In this document: one piece after another, positions 7,433 to 16,146 of the stretch
Layout: each line of letters begins with the position of its first letter
Position numbering within the stretch: position 1 is the stretch's first letter
Origin: Enterococcaceae bacterium OF42-14pH9A
Lineage (GTDB): Bacteria > Bacillota > Bacilli > Lactobacillales > Enterococcaceae
Reading direction: 5' to 3'
Assembly (NCBI GenBank): GCA_027692465.1
Contig: JAQEYU010000004.1
Coordinates: 1 to 64,000 of the forward strand
DNA length: 64,000 nucleotides
The notes under the pieces: generated by a model
Database searches by the model: none
What the model was told of the DNA's origin: nothing
Seen by the model: only the letters and a program-made list of their open reading frames with translations
Made by a program: the position numbers and the translations under genes

Positions 7433-8264
7433 GGCAGGGTTGCTGCGGGAAGTCGCAGCGGCCTGGCCCTTGAAAAAGGCGCCGCTGGTTCAGTGCATCA
7501 CCAATGAGATTACCTGTGAATCCCTGGCCAATGCTTTGTTGTATGTCGATGCCAAACCGGTGATGGCCGATGATATTCGCGAGTTCGACGAATTTTTTGC
7601 GCAGAATGATGCAGTGCTGCTGAATCTGGGACATATTACTGATGGCAAAGAACAGGCATTACAGGCGGCGGCCCGTTATGCAGCGGCTACCGGAACGCCG
7701 GCCGTCGTAGATCTGGTAGGCGTGGCGGCAACCCGACTGCGCTACGATCTGGCTTGGCAGCTCTGGGAAAGCGGTCCGCAGGTGATTAAAGGCAATCTGT
7801 CGGAGATGCGCCGCTTTTGCGGATTGCCCAGTGCTGCCCGGGGTGTCGATGGCAATGCTGCCGATCAAGAAGCAGCCGCGCTGGCAGAGCTGGCTGCTGC
7901 GATGCAGGAAATTTGTCGCCGCCGCCCCCTGCTGCTGCTGGCGACCGGACCGCAGGATCTGGTGGTGACCGCAAACTGCAGCTTGAAGCTGGCCAATGGG
8001 GTTCCACAATTGGACCGTTTCACCGGCACCGGCGATATTGTCGGCAGTCTGATCGCAGCCCTGCTGGGTGAAGGGCTGGCACCGCTGCCGGCGACAGTGG
8101 CGGCAGTCAGTTATTTCAACTTATGCGGAGAAGCGGCTGCTGCTGTCGTCACGGGAAAAGGACAGGGGCTGGCGACTTTTCGTCAGGAGACATTGGACCG
8201 CTTGTCACTTTTGATGGAGGATAAACAATGGTGGCAGAAGATTTGCGGAGAGGAGTTTTTATAA
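7419..8264 (+). CDS. thiM: Hydroxyethylthiazole kinase ThiM
   Basis: A 281-residue ribokinase-fold enzyme that phosphorylates 4-methyl-5-hydroxyethylthiazole. Landmarks are the N-terminal PLVQCITNEIT, the substrate region DPVG-like VVDLVGVAA, VIKGNLSE, and the C-terminal catalytic loop TGTGDIVGSL. Bacillus subtilis ThiM has Cys in place of the Asp of TGTGD, so this enzyme carries the ribokinase-type catalytic Asp. It starts inside thiW and ends one base into the thiE start. Confidence 0.93.
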   Translation: MSGLEAGLLREVAAAWPLKKAPLVQCITNEITCESLANALLYVDAKPVMADDIREFDEFFAQNDAVLLNLGHITDGKEQALQAAARYAAATGTPAVVDLVGVAATRLRYDLAWQLWESGPQVIKGNLSEMRRFCGLPSAARGVDGNAADQEAAALAELAAAMQEICRRRPLLLLATGPQDLVVTANCSLKLANGVPQLDRFTGTGDIVGSLIAALLGEGLAPLPATVAAVSYFNLCGEAAAAVVTGKGQGLATFRQETLDRLSLLMEDKQWWQKICGEEFL

Positions 8265-8896
8265 TGGATTATCGATTATATTTGGTGACGGGGCGTTATG
8301 ATTTTTCGGATGAAGAATTCTTGAGAATCATCGAAACGTCGTGTCAAAACGGTGTGACAGTTCTGCAGCTGCGGGAAAAAGAAGTAGGCACGCGCCGCTT
8401 TTACCAGCTGGCACAAGCAGTCAAAGCAGTCTGTGATCAGTATGAAGTACCTCTGATCATCAATGATCGGCTGGATATCTGCTTGGCCGTGGATGCGGCC
8501 GGGCTGCATATCGGTGATGAAGAGTTGCCAGTGAGCGTCTGCCGCCGTCTGTTGGGCCCGGGCAAGCTTCTGGGGGTCTCTGCCAAAACAGTGACACGAG
8601 CTCGGGAAGCTGAGGCAACGGGGGCCGATTATTTGGGCATCGGTGCCATTTACCCCACTGCTACCAAAGTCGTGACAAGGCCCACTTCTATGGCGGAGCT
8701 GCAGGCGATTATCCGGGAAACGAAAATTCCGACAGTTGCCATCGGCGGAATCACTGAAGACCGGATTGCCGACTTTGATCAGGTACCGGTCAGCGGTGTC
8801 TGCATGGTTTCCGAAATCATGCTGGCAGCCGACGTCGCCGCTAAAGTCCGCCGTGTTCGTAAGCAGGTGGATCAGTTGGCTATGTTGAAAAAATAA
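8264..8896 (+). CDS. thiE: Thiamine-phosphate synthase ThiE
   Basis: A 210-residue TIM-barrel enzyme joining HMP-PP and thiazole phosphate to thiamine phosphate. Motifs are VTVLQLREK, PLIINDRLDIC, GLHIG, GADYLGIGAIYPTATK and the C-terminal phosphate loop VAIGGI. The start at 8264 (TAATG junction with thiM, GAGGAG upstream) is preferred to an in-frame start at 8228. It is the last gene of the operon; thiD, needed to make HMP-PP, is not in this window. Confidence 0.94.
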   Translation: MDYRLYLVTGRYDFSDEEFLRIIETSCQNGVTVLQLREKEVGTRRFYQLAQAVKAVCDQYEVPLIINDRLDICLAVDAAGLHIGDEELPVSVCRRLLGPGKLLGVSAKTVTRAREAEATGADYLGIGAIYPTATKVVTRPTSMAELQAIIRETKIPTVAIGGITEDRIADFDQVPVSGVCMVSEIMLAADVAAKVRRVRKQVDQLAMLKK

Positions 8897-8909
8897 TGTG
8901 CCAATCTTA

Positions 8910-9065
8910 GGTTGTGTCTGAAAACTCTGGGGGAATCCAGATTTTTGCGGACCTGCCGAAATCAAGGAGGAAAGCGCAGCTTATGTGGTGCAAAGCTGCG
9001 CATTTACGAGTAGATTGCGGTGAAAAGGACCAAAATATCTGCCGCTGGAGTTTTCAGACACGCCT
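8910..9065. repeat. MITE-like element, copy 1 (156 bp)
   Basis: Terminal inverted repeats GGTTGTGTCTGAAAACT and AGTTTTCAGACACGCC bound a 156-bp non-coding unit flanked by TA on each side. It aligns closely along its whole length with the reverse complement of 22145-22305. It carries no transposase. From 9068 to 9396 I see no gene; part (9122-9200) resembles 45910-45990. Confidence 0.8.
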
Positions 9066-9396
9066 TAGTAGGCTGATGTCAAAATCACTGGACCGACTGG
9101 CCGGGATCAAGTCGGAGAGTCTTCTGAAACTTTTCGGCACTTGGCTGATTGTCCCGAGAACTGGTTGAAAGAAGGGCAGCTTTCCTACAGCTTGCTTTGA
9201 AAATCTTCAGCTGCTTTTTAATCGTTTGGGGACCAGAGGAATGAATCACCGGCAAGTCAGGGGAAATGGTTTTCATGATTGTTTTCATCCTGTATACTTA
9301 GAAGTAACCAGATGGATGAAAAATAATGAAGTGAGATGAGTTGCGGCGGCTTAACGAATATTTATACAAAATCATCAGAAAAACCGGTAAAAATTA

Positions 9397-9425
9397 TTGA
9401 CTTTTCAGATAATTCGCCGTAAACT
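9397..9425 (+). promoter_or_regulatory. Promoter of the histidine operon leader
   Basis: TTGACT (9397-9402), a 17-base spacer and TAAACT (9420-9425). Transcription would begin near 9432, immediately upstream of the T-box leader. Confidence 0.75.
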
Positions 9426-9431
9426 TTACAA

Positions 9432-9712
9432 CAACATCAATTATTAATCAGACTGCGACAAGAAGAGTAGCAGCCGATGGGATTCAAAGAGAGCCTTTGT
9501 GTGGTGGGAAAAGGCAGTCCGACGGCGGTGAAACACATCTTGGAGTCGATCTTCTGAAGGATTCAGTAGGAAGATCCGGGTTGGCCCGATACAGCCGCGG
9601 TCATTGTCAGATGACTTGCTGAGACACGTTTTGCGAAAAGCGTGTGAAAAAAGGTGGAACCACGTTACCGACGTCCTTTGGTTGTATTACCAGAGGGCGT
9701 TTTTTGCTATTT
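9432..9712 (+). promoter_or_regulatory. T-box riboswitch, histidine specifier (CAC)
   Basis: A classic T-box leader. The specifier region reads GGTGAAACACATC with CAC (His) at 9534-9536, the T-box sequence is AGGTGGAACCACG at 9652-9664, and the terminator stem spans 9671-9700 with T6. Uncharged tRNA-His would favour antitermination and expression of the his operon at 10186. Confidence 0.93.
9671..9705 (+). terminator. T-box terminator
   Basis: ACGTCCTTTGG pairs with CCAGAGGGCGT (with G-U pairs) and is followed by six T. Its 5' arm follows directly on the T-box sequence, as usual for antiterminator competition. Confidence 0.88.
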
Positions 9713-10118
9713 TCAAGGAGATTAAGGCGGGTAATCGGATTGTCTGTTTTCGGGAATGCACCGAAAACTCAATGCTTTAATTAAGGAATGAGAGAAGTAG
9801 TAGACCCGTTGCCATGAAAATATATTTTCAAGGAGATTAGGGCGGGTAATCGGATTGTCTGTTTTCGGGAATGCACCGAAAACGCAGTGCTTTAATTAAG
9901 GAATGAGAGAAGTAGTAGACCCGTTGCCATGAAAATATATTTTCAAAGAGATTAGGGCTGGTTATTGGATTGTCTGTTTTCGGGAATGCACCGAAAACGC
10001 AGTGCTTTGGTTAAAGAATGAGAGAAGTAGTGGACCCGTTGCCATGAAAATATATTTTCAAGGAAATCAAAGCTGTAAATTGTTGGATTGTCTGTTTTAG
10101 GAAGAAGCACCGAAAATA
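9710..10118 (+). repeat. 115-bp tandem repeat in the his leader (3.5 copies)
   Basis: Three full units of exactly 115 bp (anchors at 9714, 9829, 9944, 10059) and a decayed fourth lie between T-box terminator and the first his gene. Every unit has an 8-bp hairpin (GTTTTCGG/CCGAAAAC) and the 16-base palindrome TGAAAATATATTTTCA. It also has three very short ORFs linked by ATGA overlaps (in unit 1: 9756-9791, 9788-9817, 9814-9840). Units are over 90% alike. No gene longer than these is present. Role unknown. Confidence 0.85.
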
Positions 10119-10185
10119 ATAGATAAACAAAAAAATTGAGAACGAGAAGCAAGAGGTCAGCATAGATCGTTGAGGAGGCTGTGAG

Positions 10186-11748
10186 ATGGAATTAAAGGAA
10201 AATATCCTGCGAAAAGAAGAGAAAATCGCGCTGCGGCTGCGGGAATTGTTTGAGGAAAAAGGGTATGATTTTTTCCGGTTGGCGAGTTTTGAAGAATATC
10301 ATTTTTATCTGGAGCAAAAGAACTTTCTGTCCGGCGACGATGTCATCAAGTTCACCGGCAATGATGGTCGGCTGCTGGCACTGAATCCCGATGTGACTCT
10401 GTCCATCGTGAAAAACACCCCTTCAGGAGCCGCCCGCAAAGTATATTACAACGAAAATGTCTATCGCCACAGCCGCAAAGATGACGAGTACCGTCAGATC
10501 AATCAGGTGGGGATTGAAGTCATCGGTCAAGTGCAGCAAAAGACCGAGATCGAAGTGATCTTGTTGGCGCTGGAAGCTTTGGCCGAGATTGGGGAAGGCA
10601 AACTGGAATTGTCCCACAGCGGTCTGATTGCGGCGATTTTGGATCTGTTTTCCGATCATCGTCGAGGAGCGGTCTTCAAGCGAATCAAGAACAAGAATTT
10701 TTCGGAGTTGGCTCAGTTGGCGGCAGCTGACGGCGTACAAAAAGAACGACAAGAACAGTTGATGACGTTGATGAAGCTATCCGGTGACCTGTTCACCGAA
10801 CTGCCGAAAGCGGTGGCAGTGGCTGCCGGCTGGCCAGAAGCTGCTGCAGCGCTGCAGGAATTGACTGCCATCACTGCAGCTTTGAAAGCTGAATCGCTGC
10901 CTCAGACAGTTCAGCTGCTGTTTGATCTTTCGACAGTCAATGATACGAATTATTACAGCGGCTTGATCTTCCAAGGCTTCATCGAAGATATTCCGCAGGC
11001 CCTGCTGTTTGGCGGCCGCTACGACGGGTTGTTTGCCGCTTTGGGCAAGACCCAGCAGGCGATCGGGTTCGGTATTCATCTGGATATGCTGGATCAAAAC
11101 CGGGCGGATCAGGTAGGGATGCAGACAAAGATGCTGAATGTGGCATTACCGAAAGGGCGGATGGGCCAGTCAATCTACGAAATGTTCCGGGATGCCGGAC
11201 TGGTGACAGCCAATCTGTTGGATGACAGCCGCAAACTGGTCTTTGAGGATCACAAAAACAATATCCGCTTCTTTCTGGTGAAGCCTTCCGATGTGGCCAG
11301 CTATGTGGAACATGGCGCCGCTGATATCGGGATTGTCGGTCGCGACATTTTATTGGAAACCGAAGCGGACGTCATCGACCTGCTGCCGTTTGAACTGGGG
11401 ATCTGTAAGATTGCCGTGGCCGGACCGAAAGATTTCGTAATCGACAATACCCGGCCGTTGAAGGTGGCGACCAAGTACACCAATATCACCCGCAAATATT
11501 TTGGCGGGCGCAGTCAACCTATCGAAACAATTTATCTGAACGGCTCCATTGAGTTGGCGCCGATTGTCGGACTCTCGGATGTCATCGTGGATATCGTGGA
11601 GACCGGCACGACCTTGAAAGAAAACGATCTGGCAGTGCTGGAGGAGATTGACGAATCCAGTGCCCACCTGATTGTCAATCGTTCTTCCTGGCGCTTCAAA
11701 AAAGCTGCCATCATCGACATCGTAAAGAAAGTGAGTGATGAAGCATGA
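10186..11748 (+). CDS. hisZG: HisZ-HisG fusion (ATP phosphoribosyltransferase, regulatory and catalytic)
   Basis: A 520-residue protein. Residues 1 to about 305 match HisZ, the HisRS-like regulatory subunit (RLASFEEYHFYLEQ, NPDVTLSIVKNT, VYRHSRKDDEYRQINQVG, GGRYDGLFAALG). From about 312 the short form of HisG begins (LNVALPKGRMGQSIYEMF) with the PRPP loop VDIVETGTTLKEN. Normally hisZ and hisG are separate genes whose products form an octamer; here no stop or start separates them. The ATG at 10186 has an ideal GAGGAGG. It catalyses the first committed step of histidine synthesis. Confidence 0.9.
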   Translation: MELKENILRKEEKIALRLRELFEEKGYDFFRLASFEEYHFYLEQKNFLSGDDVIKFTGNDGRLLALNPDVTLSIVKNTPSGAARKVYYNENVYRHSRKDDEYRQINQVGIEVIGQVQQKTEIEVILLALEALAEIGEGKLELSHSGLIAAILDLFSDHRRGAVFKRIKNKNFSELAQLAAADGVQKERQEQLMTLMKLSGDLFTELPKAVAVAAGWPEAAAALQELTAITAALKAESLPQTVQLLFDLSTVNDTNYYSGLIFQGFIEDIPQALLFGGRYDGLFAALGKTQQAIGFGIHLDMLDQNRADQVGMQTKMLNVALPKGRMGQSIYEMFRDAGLVTANLLDDSRKLVFEDHKNNIRFFLVKPSDVASYVEHGAADIGIVGRDILLETEADVIDLLPFELGICKIAVAGPKDFVIDNTRPLKVATKYTNITRKYFGGRSQPIETIYLNGSIELAPIVGLSDVIVDIVETGTTLKENDLAVLEEIDESSAHLIVNRSSWRFKKAAIIDIVKKVSDEA

Positions 11749-13022
11749 TCGAAATTTTTTCTGTAAAAGACCGCACAATCGCTGAATTGACCAAAACAGA
11801 CACTGCCGAGACGGGGGATTATGCTGTTGTGGTACAAGAAATCATCGATACGGTCCGCCAAAAAGGGGATGCTGCCCTGATCGACTATTCTGCCAAGTTC
11901 GACGGCGCGACAGTCTCAGCGTTGAAGGTTTCCGAAGCTGAGATTGCGGCTGCTTTGAAACAGGTGGATCCCGCCTTCTTGAAAGTCTTGGAGACAGCTA
12001 AAGCCAACATCGCTGAATTTCACGAAAAGCAGGTCACACAAGGCTTTATGATGACCCGCAACGGGGCGGTGATGGGCCAGCGGGTGATCCCGCTGGCTCG
12101 AGTAGGAATCTATGTACCGGGGGGGACCGCGGCTTATCCCTCGACGGTCTTGATGAATGCGATTCCGGCTAAGATTGCCGGTGTGAAGAAGATCGTGCTG
12201 GTGACGCCGCCTTTGAAAGACGGTTCGGTTAATCCGGCGATTCTGGCGGCAGCCAATGTGGCCGGTGTGGATGAAATCTATCGGGTGGGGGGGGCTCAGG
12301 CAGTAGCAGCGCTGGCTTACGGGACAGAATCGGTGCCCAAAGTCGACAAGATCGTCGGTCCCGGAAATATCTATGTGGCGGCCGCTAAACGGCTGGTCTA
12401 CGGCAAAGTCGATATCGATATGATTGCCGGTCCCAGCGACGTACTGATCGTGGCAGACAGTACCGCCAATCCGGTGACCTTGGCCGCCGATATGCTGGCC
12501 CAAGCCGAACATGATGTGAACGCTCAAGCCATCCTGGTGACGACCGATGCAGCAATTGCAGAAGCAACGGCACAGGAAGTCGAGCGGCAGACGGAACTGC
12601 TGCCTCGTAAAGCGATCATCCGTCAATCTTTGGCCAATAACGGCAAGATCATTTTGGTGGATACGCTGGAACAGGCTTTGGAGGCTGCCAATGAAGTGGC
12701 GCCGGAGCATTTGGAGCTTTGCGTGGCGGAACCTTTTGCCTGGTTGGACAAAGTGGAAAATGCCGGTTCGGTCTTTTTGGGACACAATACACCGGAAGTT
12801 CTGGGGGATTATCTGGCAGGCCCGAATCATACCCTGCCGACTGAGGGCACGGCCCGCTTTTATTCGCCGCTGTCAGTGGCTGATTTTGTGAAGCATTCCC
12901 AATACCTGTATTACGGGGAGGCGGCTATGAAGGCTGCTGCCGACGATGTAATTTTATTTGCGGAAACTGAAGGACTGGGAGGACATGCCAACTCCATTCG
13001 GTTACGGAAAGGAGAAGCCTGA
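11745..13022 (+). CDS. hisD: Histidinol dehydrogenase HisD
   Basis: A 425-residue zinc enzyme oxidising histidinol to histidine, the last two steps. Landmarks are RVGIYVPGGTAAYPSTVLMN, RVGGAQAVAALAYGT, KIVGPGNIYVAAAKR, IAGPSDVLI, AEHD and APEHLEL, with the C-terminal GPNHTLPT. Full length for the family. It starts at an ATGA overlap with hisZG. Confidence 0.96.
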   Translation: MIEIFSVKDRTIAELTKTDTAETGDYAVVVQEIIDTVRQKGDAALIDYSAKFDGATVSALKVSEAEIAAALKQVDPAFLKVLETAKANIAEFHEKQVTQGFMMTRNGAVMGQRVIPLARVGIYVPGGTAAYPSTVLMNAIPAKIAGVKKIVLVTPPLKDGSVNPAILAAANVAGVDEIYRVGGAQAVAALAYGTESVPKVDKIVGPGNIYVAAAKRLVYGKVDIDMIAGPSDVLIVADSTANPVTLAADMLAQAEHDVNAQAILVTTDAAIAEATAQEVERQTELLPRKAIIRQSLANNGKIILVDTLEQALEAANEVAPEHLELCVAEPFAWLDKVENAGSVFLGHNTPEVLGDYLAGPNHTLPTEGTARFYSPLSVADFVKHSQYLYYGEAAMKAAADDVILFAETEGLGGHANSIRLRKGEA

Positions 13023-14068
13023 TGCGATTTCTCGATTCCCGCGTGGCACAGCTGGCACCTTATGTACCCGGTGAACAGCCGCAAACCAACGATTTTATCA
13101 AATTGAATACCAACGAAAGTGCCTATCCGCCGGCTCCCGGTGTGGTAGAAGCAGTGACGGCGGCAGCCGGTCGTCTGCAGCTGTACTCGGATCCCACCTG
13201 CCGCCCGCTTTTGGCGGAATTGGGCGCTTATTTGGAGGTGCCGCAGGATCATGTGTTTGTCGGCAACGGCAGTGACGAGGTGCTGGCCTTCTGCTTTCAG
13301 GGACTGATGGGGCAGGGAGTTGCTTATCCTGATATCACTTATGGCTTTTATCCGGTGTTTGCTCAGCTGTACGGCTTGGCGGCGCAGGTGATTCCGCTGC
13401 GGGAAGATCTGCGCATTGATTTGGCGGATTATGCTACGGCGAAAGGCACTATCATTTTTGCCAATCCTAATGCGCCTACCAGTCTGGGACTGCCCGCCGC
13501 AGCGATTTTGGAATTAGTGACAGCCGACCCTGAGCGACTGGTGATCGTGGATGAGGCTTATGTCGAATTCGGCGGACAAAGTATGGTGCCTTACGTCAAG
13601 GAGCACGCCAATCTGCTGGTGGTCGGGACTTTTTCTAAATCCTGGCAGCTGGCTGGTGCCCGTCTAGGATATGCAGTCGGTCAGCCACTCTTGATCAATG
13701 AATTGAATCGTGTCAAATTCAGCTTCAATCCTTACAGTGTCAATGCGATGACGATGGCTGGCGGGATTGCGGCGCTGCAGGCACGAGAGTACCACCGGAA
13801 CTGTCTGGAGCAGACGTTGGCAGCGCGGAGTTGGACGACCCGGGCACTGGAAAAAATGGGCTTTGAAGTCCTGCCCTCACAGACCAATTTTTTGTTTGTC
13901 AAACATCCGGCAGTCTCCGGCGCGGTACTTTATCCGGCACTGAAAAAACGCAAAATCCTGGTGCGCTGGTTTGCCAATCCCCGCATCGAAGATTATCTGC
14001 GAATCACAATCGGTACGCAGGCAGAAATGGAACAATTGGCAGCGGCTTTGCAGGAGCTGATCGACTGA
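13022..14068 (+). CDS. hisC: Histidinol-phosphate aminotransferase HisC
   Basis: A 348-residue class I/II PLP aminotransferase. It has KLNTNESAYPP near the N-terminus, VFVGNGSDEVL, FANPNAPTSLG, VIVDEAYVEF and the PLP-lysine segment TFSKSWQLAGARLGY. It converts imidazole acetol phosphate to histidinol phosphate. Its ATG overlaps the hisD stop by one base (TGATG). Confidence 0.95.
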   Translation: MRFLDSRVAQLAPYVPGEQPQTNDFIKLNTNESAYPPAPGVVEAVTAAAGRLQLYSDPTCRPLLAELGAYLEVPQDHVFVGNGSDEVLAFCFQGLMGQGVAYPDITYGFYPVFAQLYGLAAQVIPLREDLRIDLADYATAKGTIIFANPNAPTSLGLPAAAILELVTADPERLVIVDEAYVEFGGQSMVPYVKEHANLLVVGTFSKSWQLAGARLGYAVGQPLLINELNRVKFSFNPYSVNAMTMAGGIAALQAREYHRNCLEQTLAARSWTTRALEKMGFEVLPSQTNFLFVKHPAVSGAVLYPALKKRKILVRWFANPRIEDYLRITIGTQAEMEQLAAALQELID

Positions 14069-14143
14069 TCAGCCCAGTCGCAATGATCGAAAATGAAACA
14101 CTCGGCGGCCATTCAGGTTGCACCGATTCGAAAGGAGAGCACC

Positions 14144-14734
14144 ATGAGAACAGCAGCTATTACACGAGATACATCTGAAACGAAGATCACTTGTACTTTG
14201 AATATCGATGGGACCGGCAAGCAGAAGATTAAGACCAAGATTGGTTTTTTGGATCATATGCTGGAACTGTTTGCCCGTCATGGCCGTTTTGATCTGGAAC
14301 TGGTGTCTGACGGGGATGTCTGGGTAGACGGCCATCATACGGCAGAGGATATCGCCATCGTGCTGGGACGAGCCTTTTCCGAAGCGCTGGGTGATCGGCG
14401 GGGGATTGTCCGCTATGGCAGTATGATCCTGCCGATGGATGAAACGCTGGTAATCGCTGCGCTGGATATCAGCGGTCGCGGCATTGCCTGCTTGAATCTT
14501 GATATCCCGGCACAGCGGATCGGGGATTTCGATACTGAGCTGGTGGAAGAGTTTTTCATCGCCTTTGCCCGCGAACTTGGTGCTGCGATCCATCTGCAGC
14601 AGCTGGCAGGGAAAAACAGTCACCACATCGTTGAAGCCTGCTTCAAGGGCTTCGGCCGGGCCCTGGCAGATGCGACAGCTATCAATCAGGCAGCGCCGGA
14701 CGAAATCCCGTCTACCAAGGGAACGATTTTATAA
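14144..14734 (+). CDS. hisB: Imidazoleglycerol-phosphate dehydratase HisB
   Basis: A 196-residue monofunctional IGPD with the paired metal-binding motifs DGHHTAEDI (about residue 65) and GKNSHHIVEACFKGFGRAL (about 160), plus LDHMLELFARHG. The N-terminal phosphatase domain of enterobacterial HisB is absent; a PHP phosphatase at the operon end supplies that activity. The ATG at 14144 follows AAAGGAG; an in-frame ATG at 14093 lacks one. Confidence 0.96.
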   Translation: MRTAAITRDTSETKITCTLNIDGTGKQKIKTKIGFLDHMLELFARHGRFDLELVSDGDVWVDGHHTAEDIAIVLGRAFSEALGDRRGIVRYGSMILPMDETLVIAALDISGRGIACLNLDIPAQRIGDFDTELVEEFFIAFARELGAAIHLQQLAGKNSHHIVEACFKGFGRALADATAINQAAPDEIPSTKGTIL

Positions 14735-14803
14735 AGAACTGCCGGCAGCCGGGTGTTTTCAAAGCATCTGAGCGGGTAGGCACGTTGATAAGGGGGAGCA
14801 CAA

Positions 14804-15427
14804 ATGATCGCGATCGTAGACTACGGTGTCGGAAATCTTTTCAGTCTGGCCAGTTCGCTTGAGATGCTGGGAATCAAAAGCGAGGTCACCGGGGATCCGG
14901 AAAAGCTGAAAGCTGCTGACCGGGTGATTCTGCCGGGAGTGGGAGCTTTTGGCGATGCCATTGCAAAATTGCAGGAAACCGGACTGGACCGGACTGTCAA
15001 AGAGTTGGCGGCAGCCGGCAAGCCGCTTTTGGGGATCTGTTTGGGGATGCAGTTATTGTTTGATTCCAGCGAAGAATTCGGACGGCATGAAGGTCTGGGC
15101 TTGGTGCCCGGACGTGTGGTTTCCATGGCGGAGGCCTTCGAGAAGCAGGGAATCGATCTGAAGGTTCCTCATATCGGCTGGAATCCGATCACTGTCAGAA
15201 AAGACAGCCCGCTTTTACGTTATGTAAAAGATCAGGATCAGTTTTATTATGTGCATAGTTTTTATGCGACTGACTGTGATGCGCATCTGATTGCAGACAG
15301 TGAATATGGGGTGGCGGTGACCGGGATTGTGCAAAACGGCAATGTCTACGGTACGCAATTCCACCCGGAAAAAAGCGGCCATTGCGGCTTGGCATTACTC
15401 AAGGCATTTGCGGAGGTGACAGCATGA
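14804..15427 (+). CDS. hisH: Imidazole glycerol phosphate synthase glutaminase HisH
   Basis: A 207-residue class I glutamine amidotransferase. The nucleophile Cys is in LLGICLGMQLLF, and the catalytic His and Glu are in TQFHPEKSG. It channels ammonia to HisF. AAGGGGGAG precedes the ATG, and the 3' end overlaps hisA by ATGA. About 70 bases with no obvious feature separate it from hisB. Confidence 0.96.
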   Translation: MIAIVDYGVGNLFSLASSLEMLGIKSEVTGDPEKLKAADRVILPGVGAFGDAIAKLQETGLDRTVKELAAAGKPLLGICLGMQLLFDSSEEFGRHEGLGLVPGRVVSMAEAFEKQGIDLKVPHIGWNPITVRKDSPLLRYVKDQDQFYYVHSFYATDCDAHLIADSEYGVAVTGIVQNGNVYGTQFHPEKSGHCGLALLKAFAEVTA

Positions 15428-16146
15428 TTATTTTACCGGCTATCGATTTATTGGATCGCAAAGTGGTCCGGCTTTATCAAGGAGATTATGAGCAGCAGCA
15501 GGTTTTCGGGGATGACCCGGTCGTTTTTGCCAAGGAATTTCAGGAAAAAGGCGCGACGCATCTGCACCTGGTGGACCTCAACGGCGCCAAAGAAGGAACC
15601 AAAGTCCAGTTTGATATCGTGCGGAAAATCGTCGCCGAAACCGATCTGTTCGTGGAATTGGGGGGCGGTATTCGGACGGAGCAGGATATCATTGATGTCT
15701 TGGACGCCGGTGTCCAGCGGGCGATTTTAGGGACAATTGCGCAAAAAGATCCGGCCTTCACCCAAGCGATGTTGAAAAAATACGGCGAACAGATCGCCGT
15801 GGGAGTCGACGCCCGTGACGGTATGGTTGCTGTTGCCGGCTGGCTGGAAACCACTGAGACCCGGGCTGATGAGTTCTGTCGGCAGCTGGGAGAATGGGGC
15901 TGCAAGACCATTATCTTTACGGACATTTCAAAAGACGGCACCGGCAAGGGAATCGATGTTGAACTGTACCAGCAGCTGAACAGTCTGGGCTTGAATATTG
16001 TGGCTTCCGGCGGTGTTTCGAGCTTGGAAAGTATCCGCGAGCTGGCCCAGGCCGATACCTATGGTGCCATCGTCGGCAAAGCGTTATACAACGGTACTTT
16101 GAAATTGGAAGACTGTCTGCAGACGGCAAAGGAGGCGAGCCGATGA
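15424..16146 (+). CDS. hisA: ProFAR isomerase HisA
   Basis: A 240-residue TIM barrel starting MIILPAIDLLDRKVVRLYQGDY, with the N-terminal catalytic Asp in the AIDLLDR segment. The phosphate loops are LGGGIRTEQDI and ASGGVSSLESI, and the C-terminal catalytic Asp is in IFTDISKDGTGKG. The start at 15424 overlaps the hisH stop (ATGA), with GGAGGTG upstream. Confidence 0.96.
   Translation: MIILPAIDLLDRKVVRLYQGDYEQQQVFGDDPVVFAKEFQEKGATHLHLVDLNGAKEGTKVQFDIVRKIVAETDLFVELGGGIRTEQDIIDVLDAGVQRAILGTIAQKDPAFTQAMLKKYGEQIAVGVDARDGMVAVAGWLETTETRADEFCRQLGEWGCKTIIFTDISKDGTGKGIDVELYQQLNSLGLNIVASGGVSSLESIRELAQADTYGAIVGKALYNGTLKLEDCLQTAKEASR

Noticed and set aside
8914..9168. An ORF over the MITE-like element
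   Set aside because: It spans both terminal repeats of a non-coding element, and the second full copy does not preserve the reading frame.
9710..10118. CRISPR array
   Set aside because: The 115-bp units are nearly identical throughout, with no unique spacers between short repeats, and no cas gene is present.
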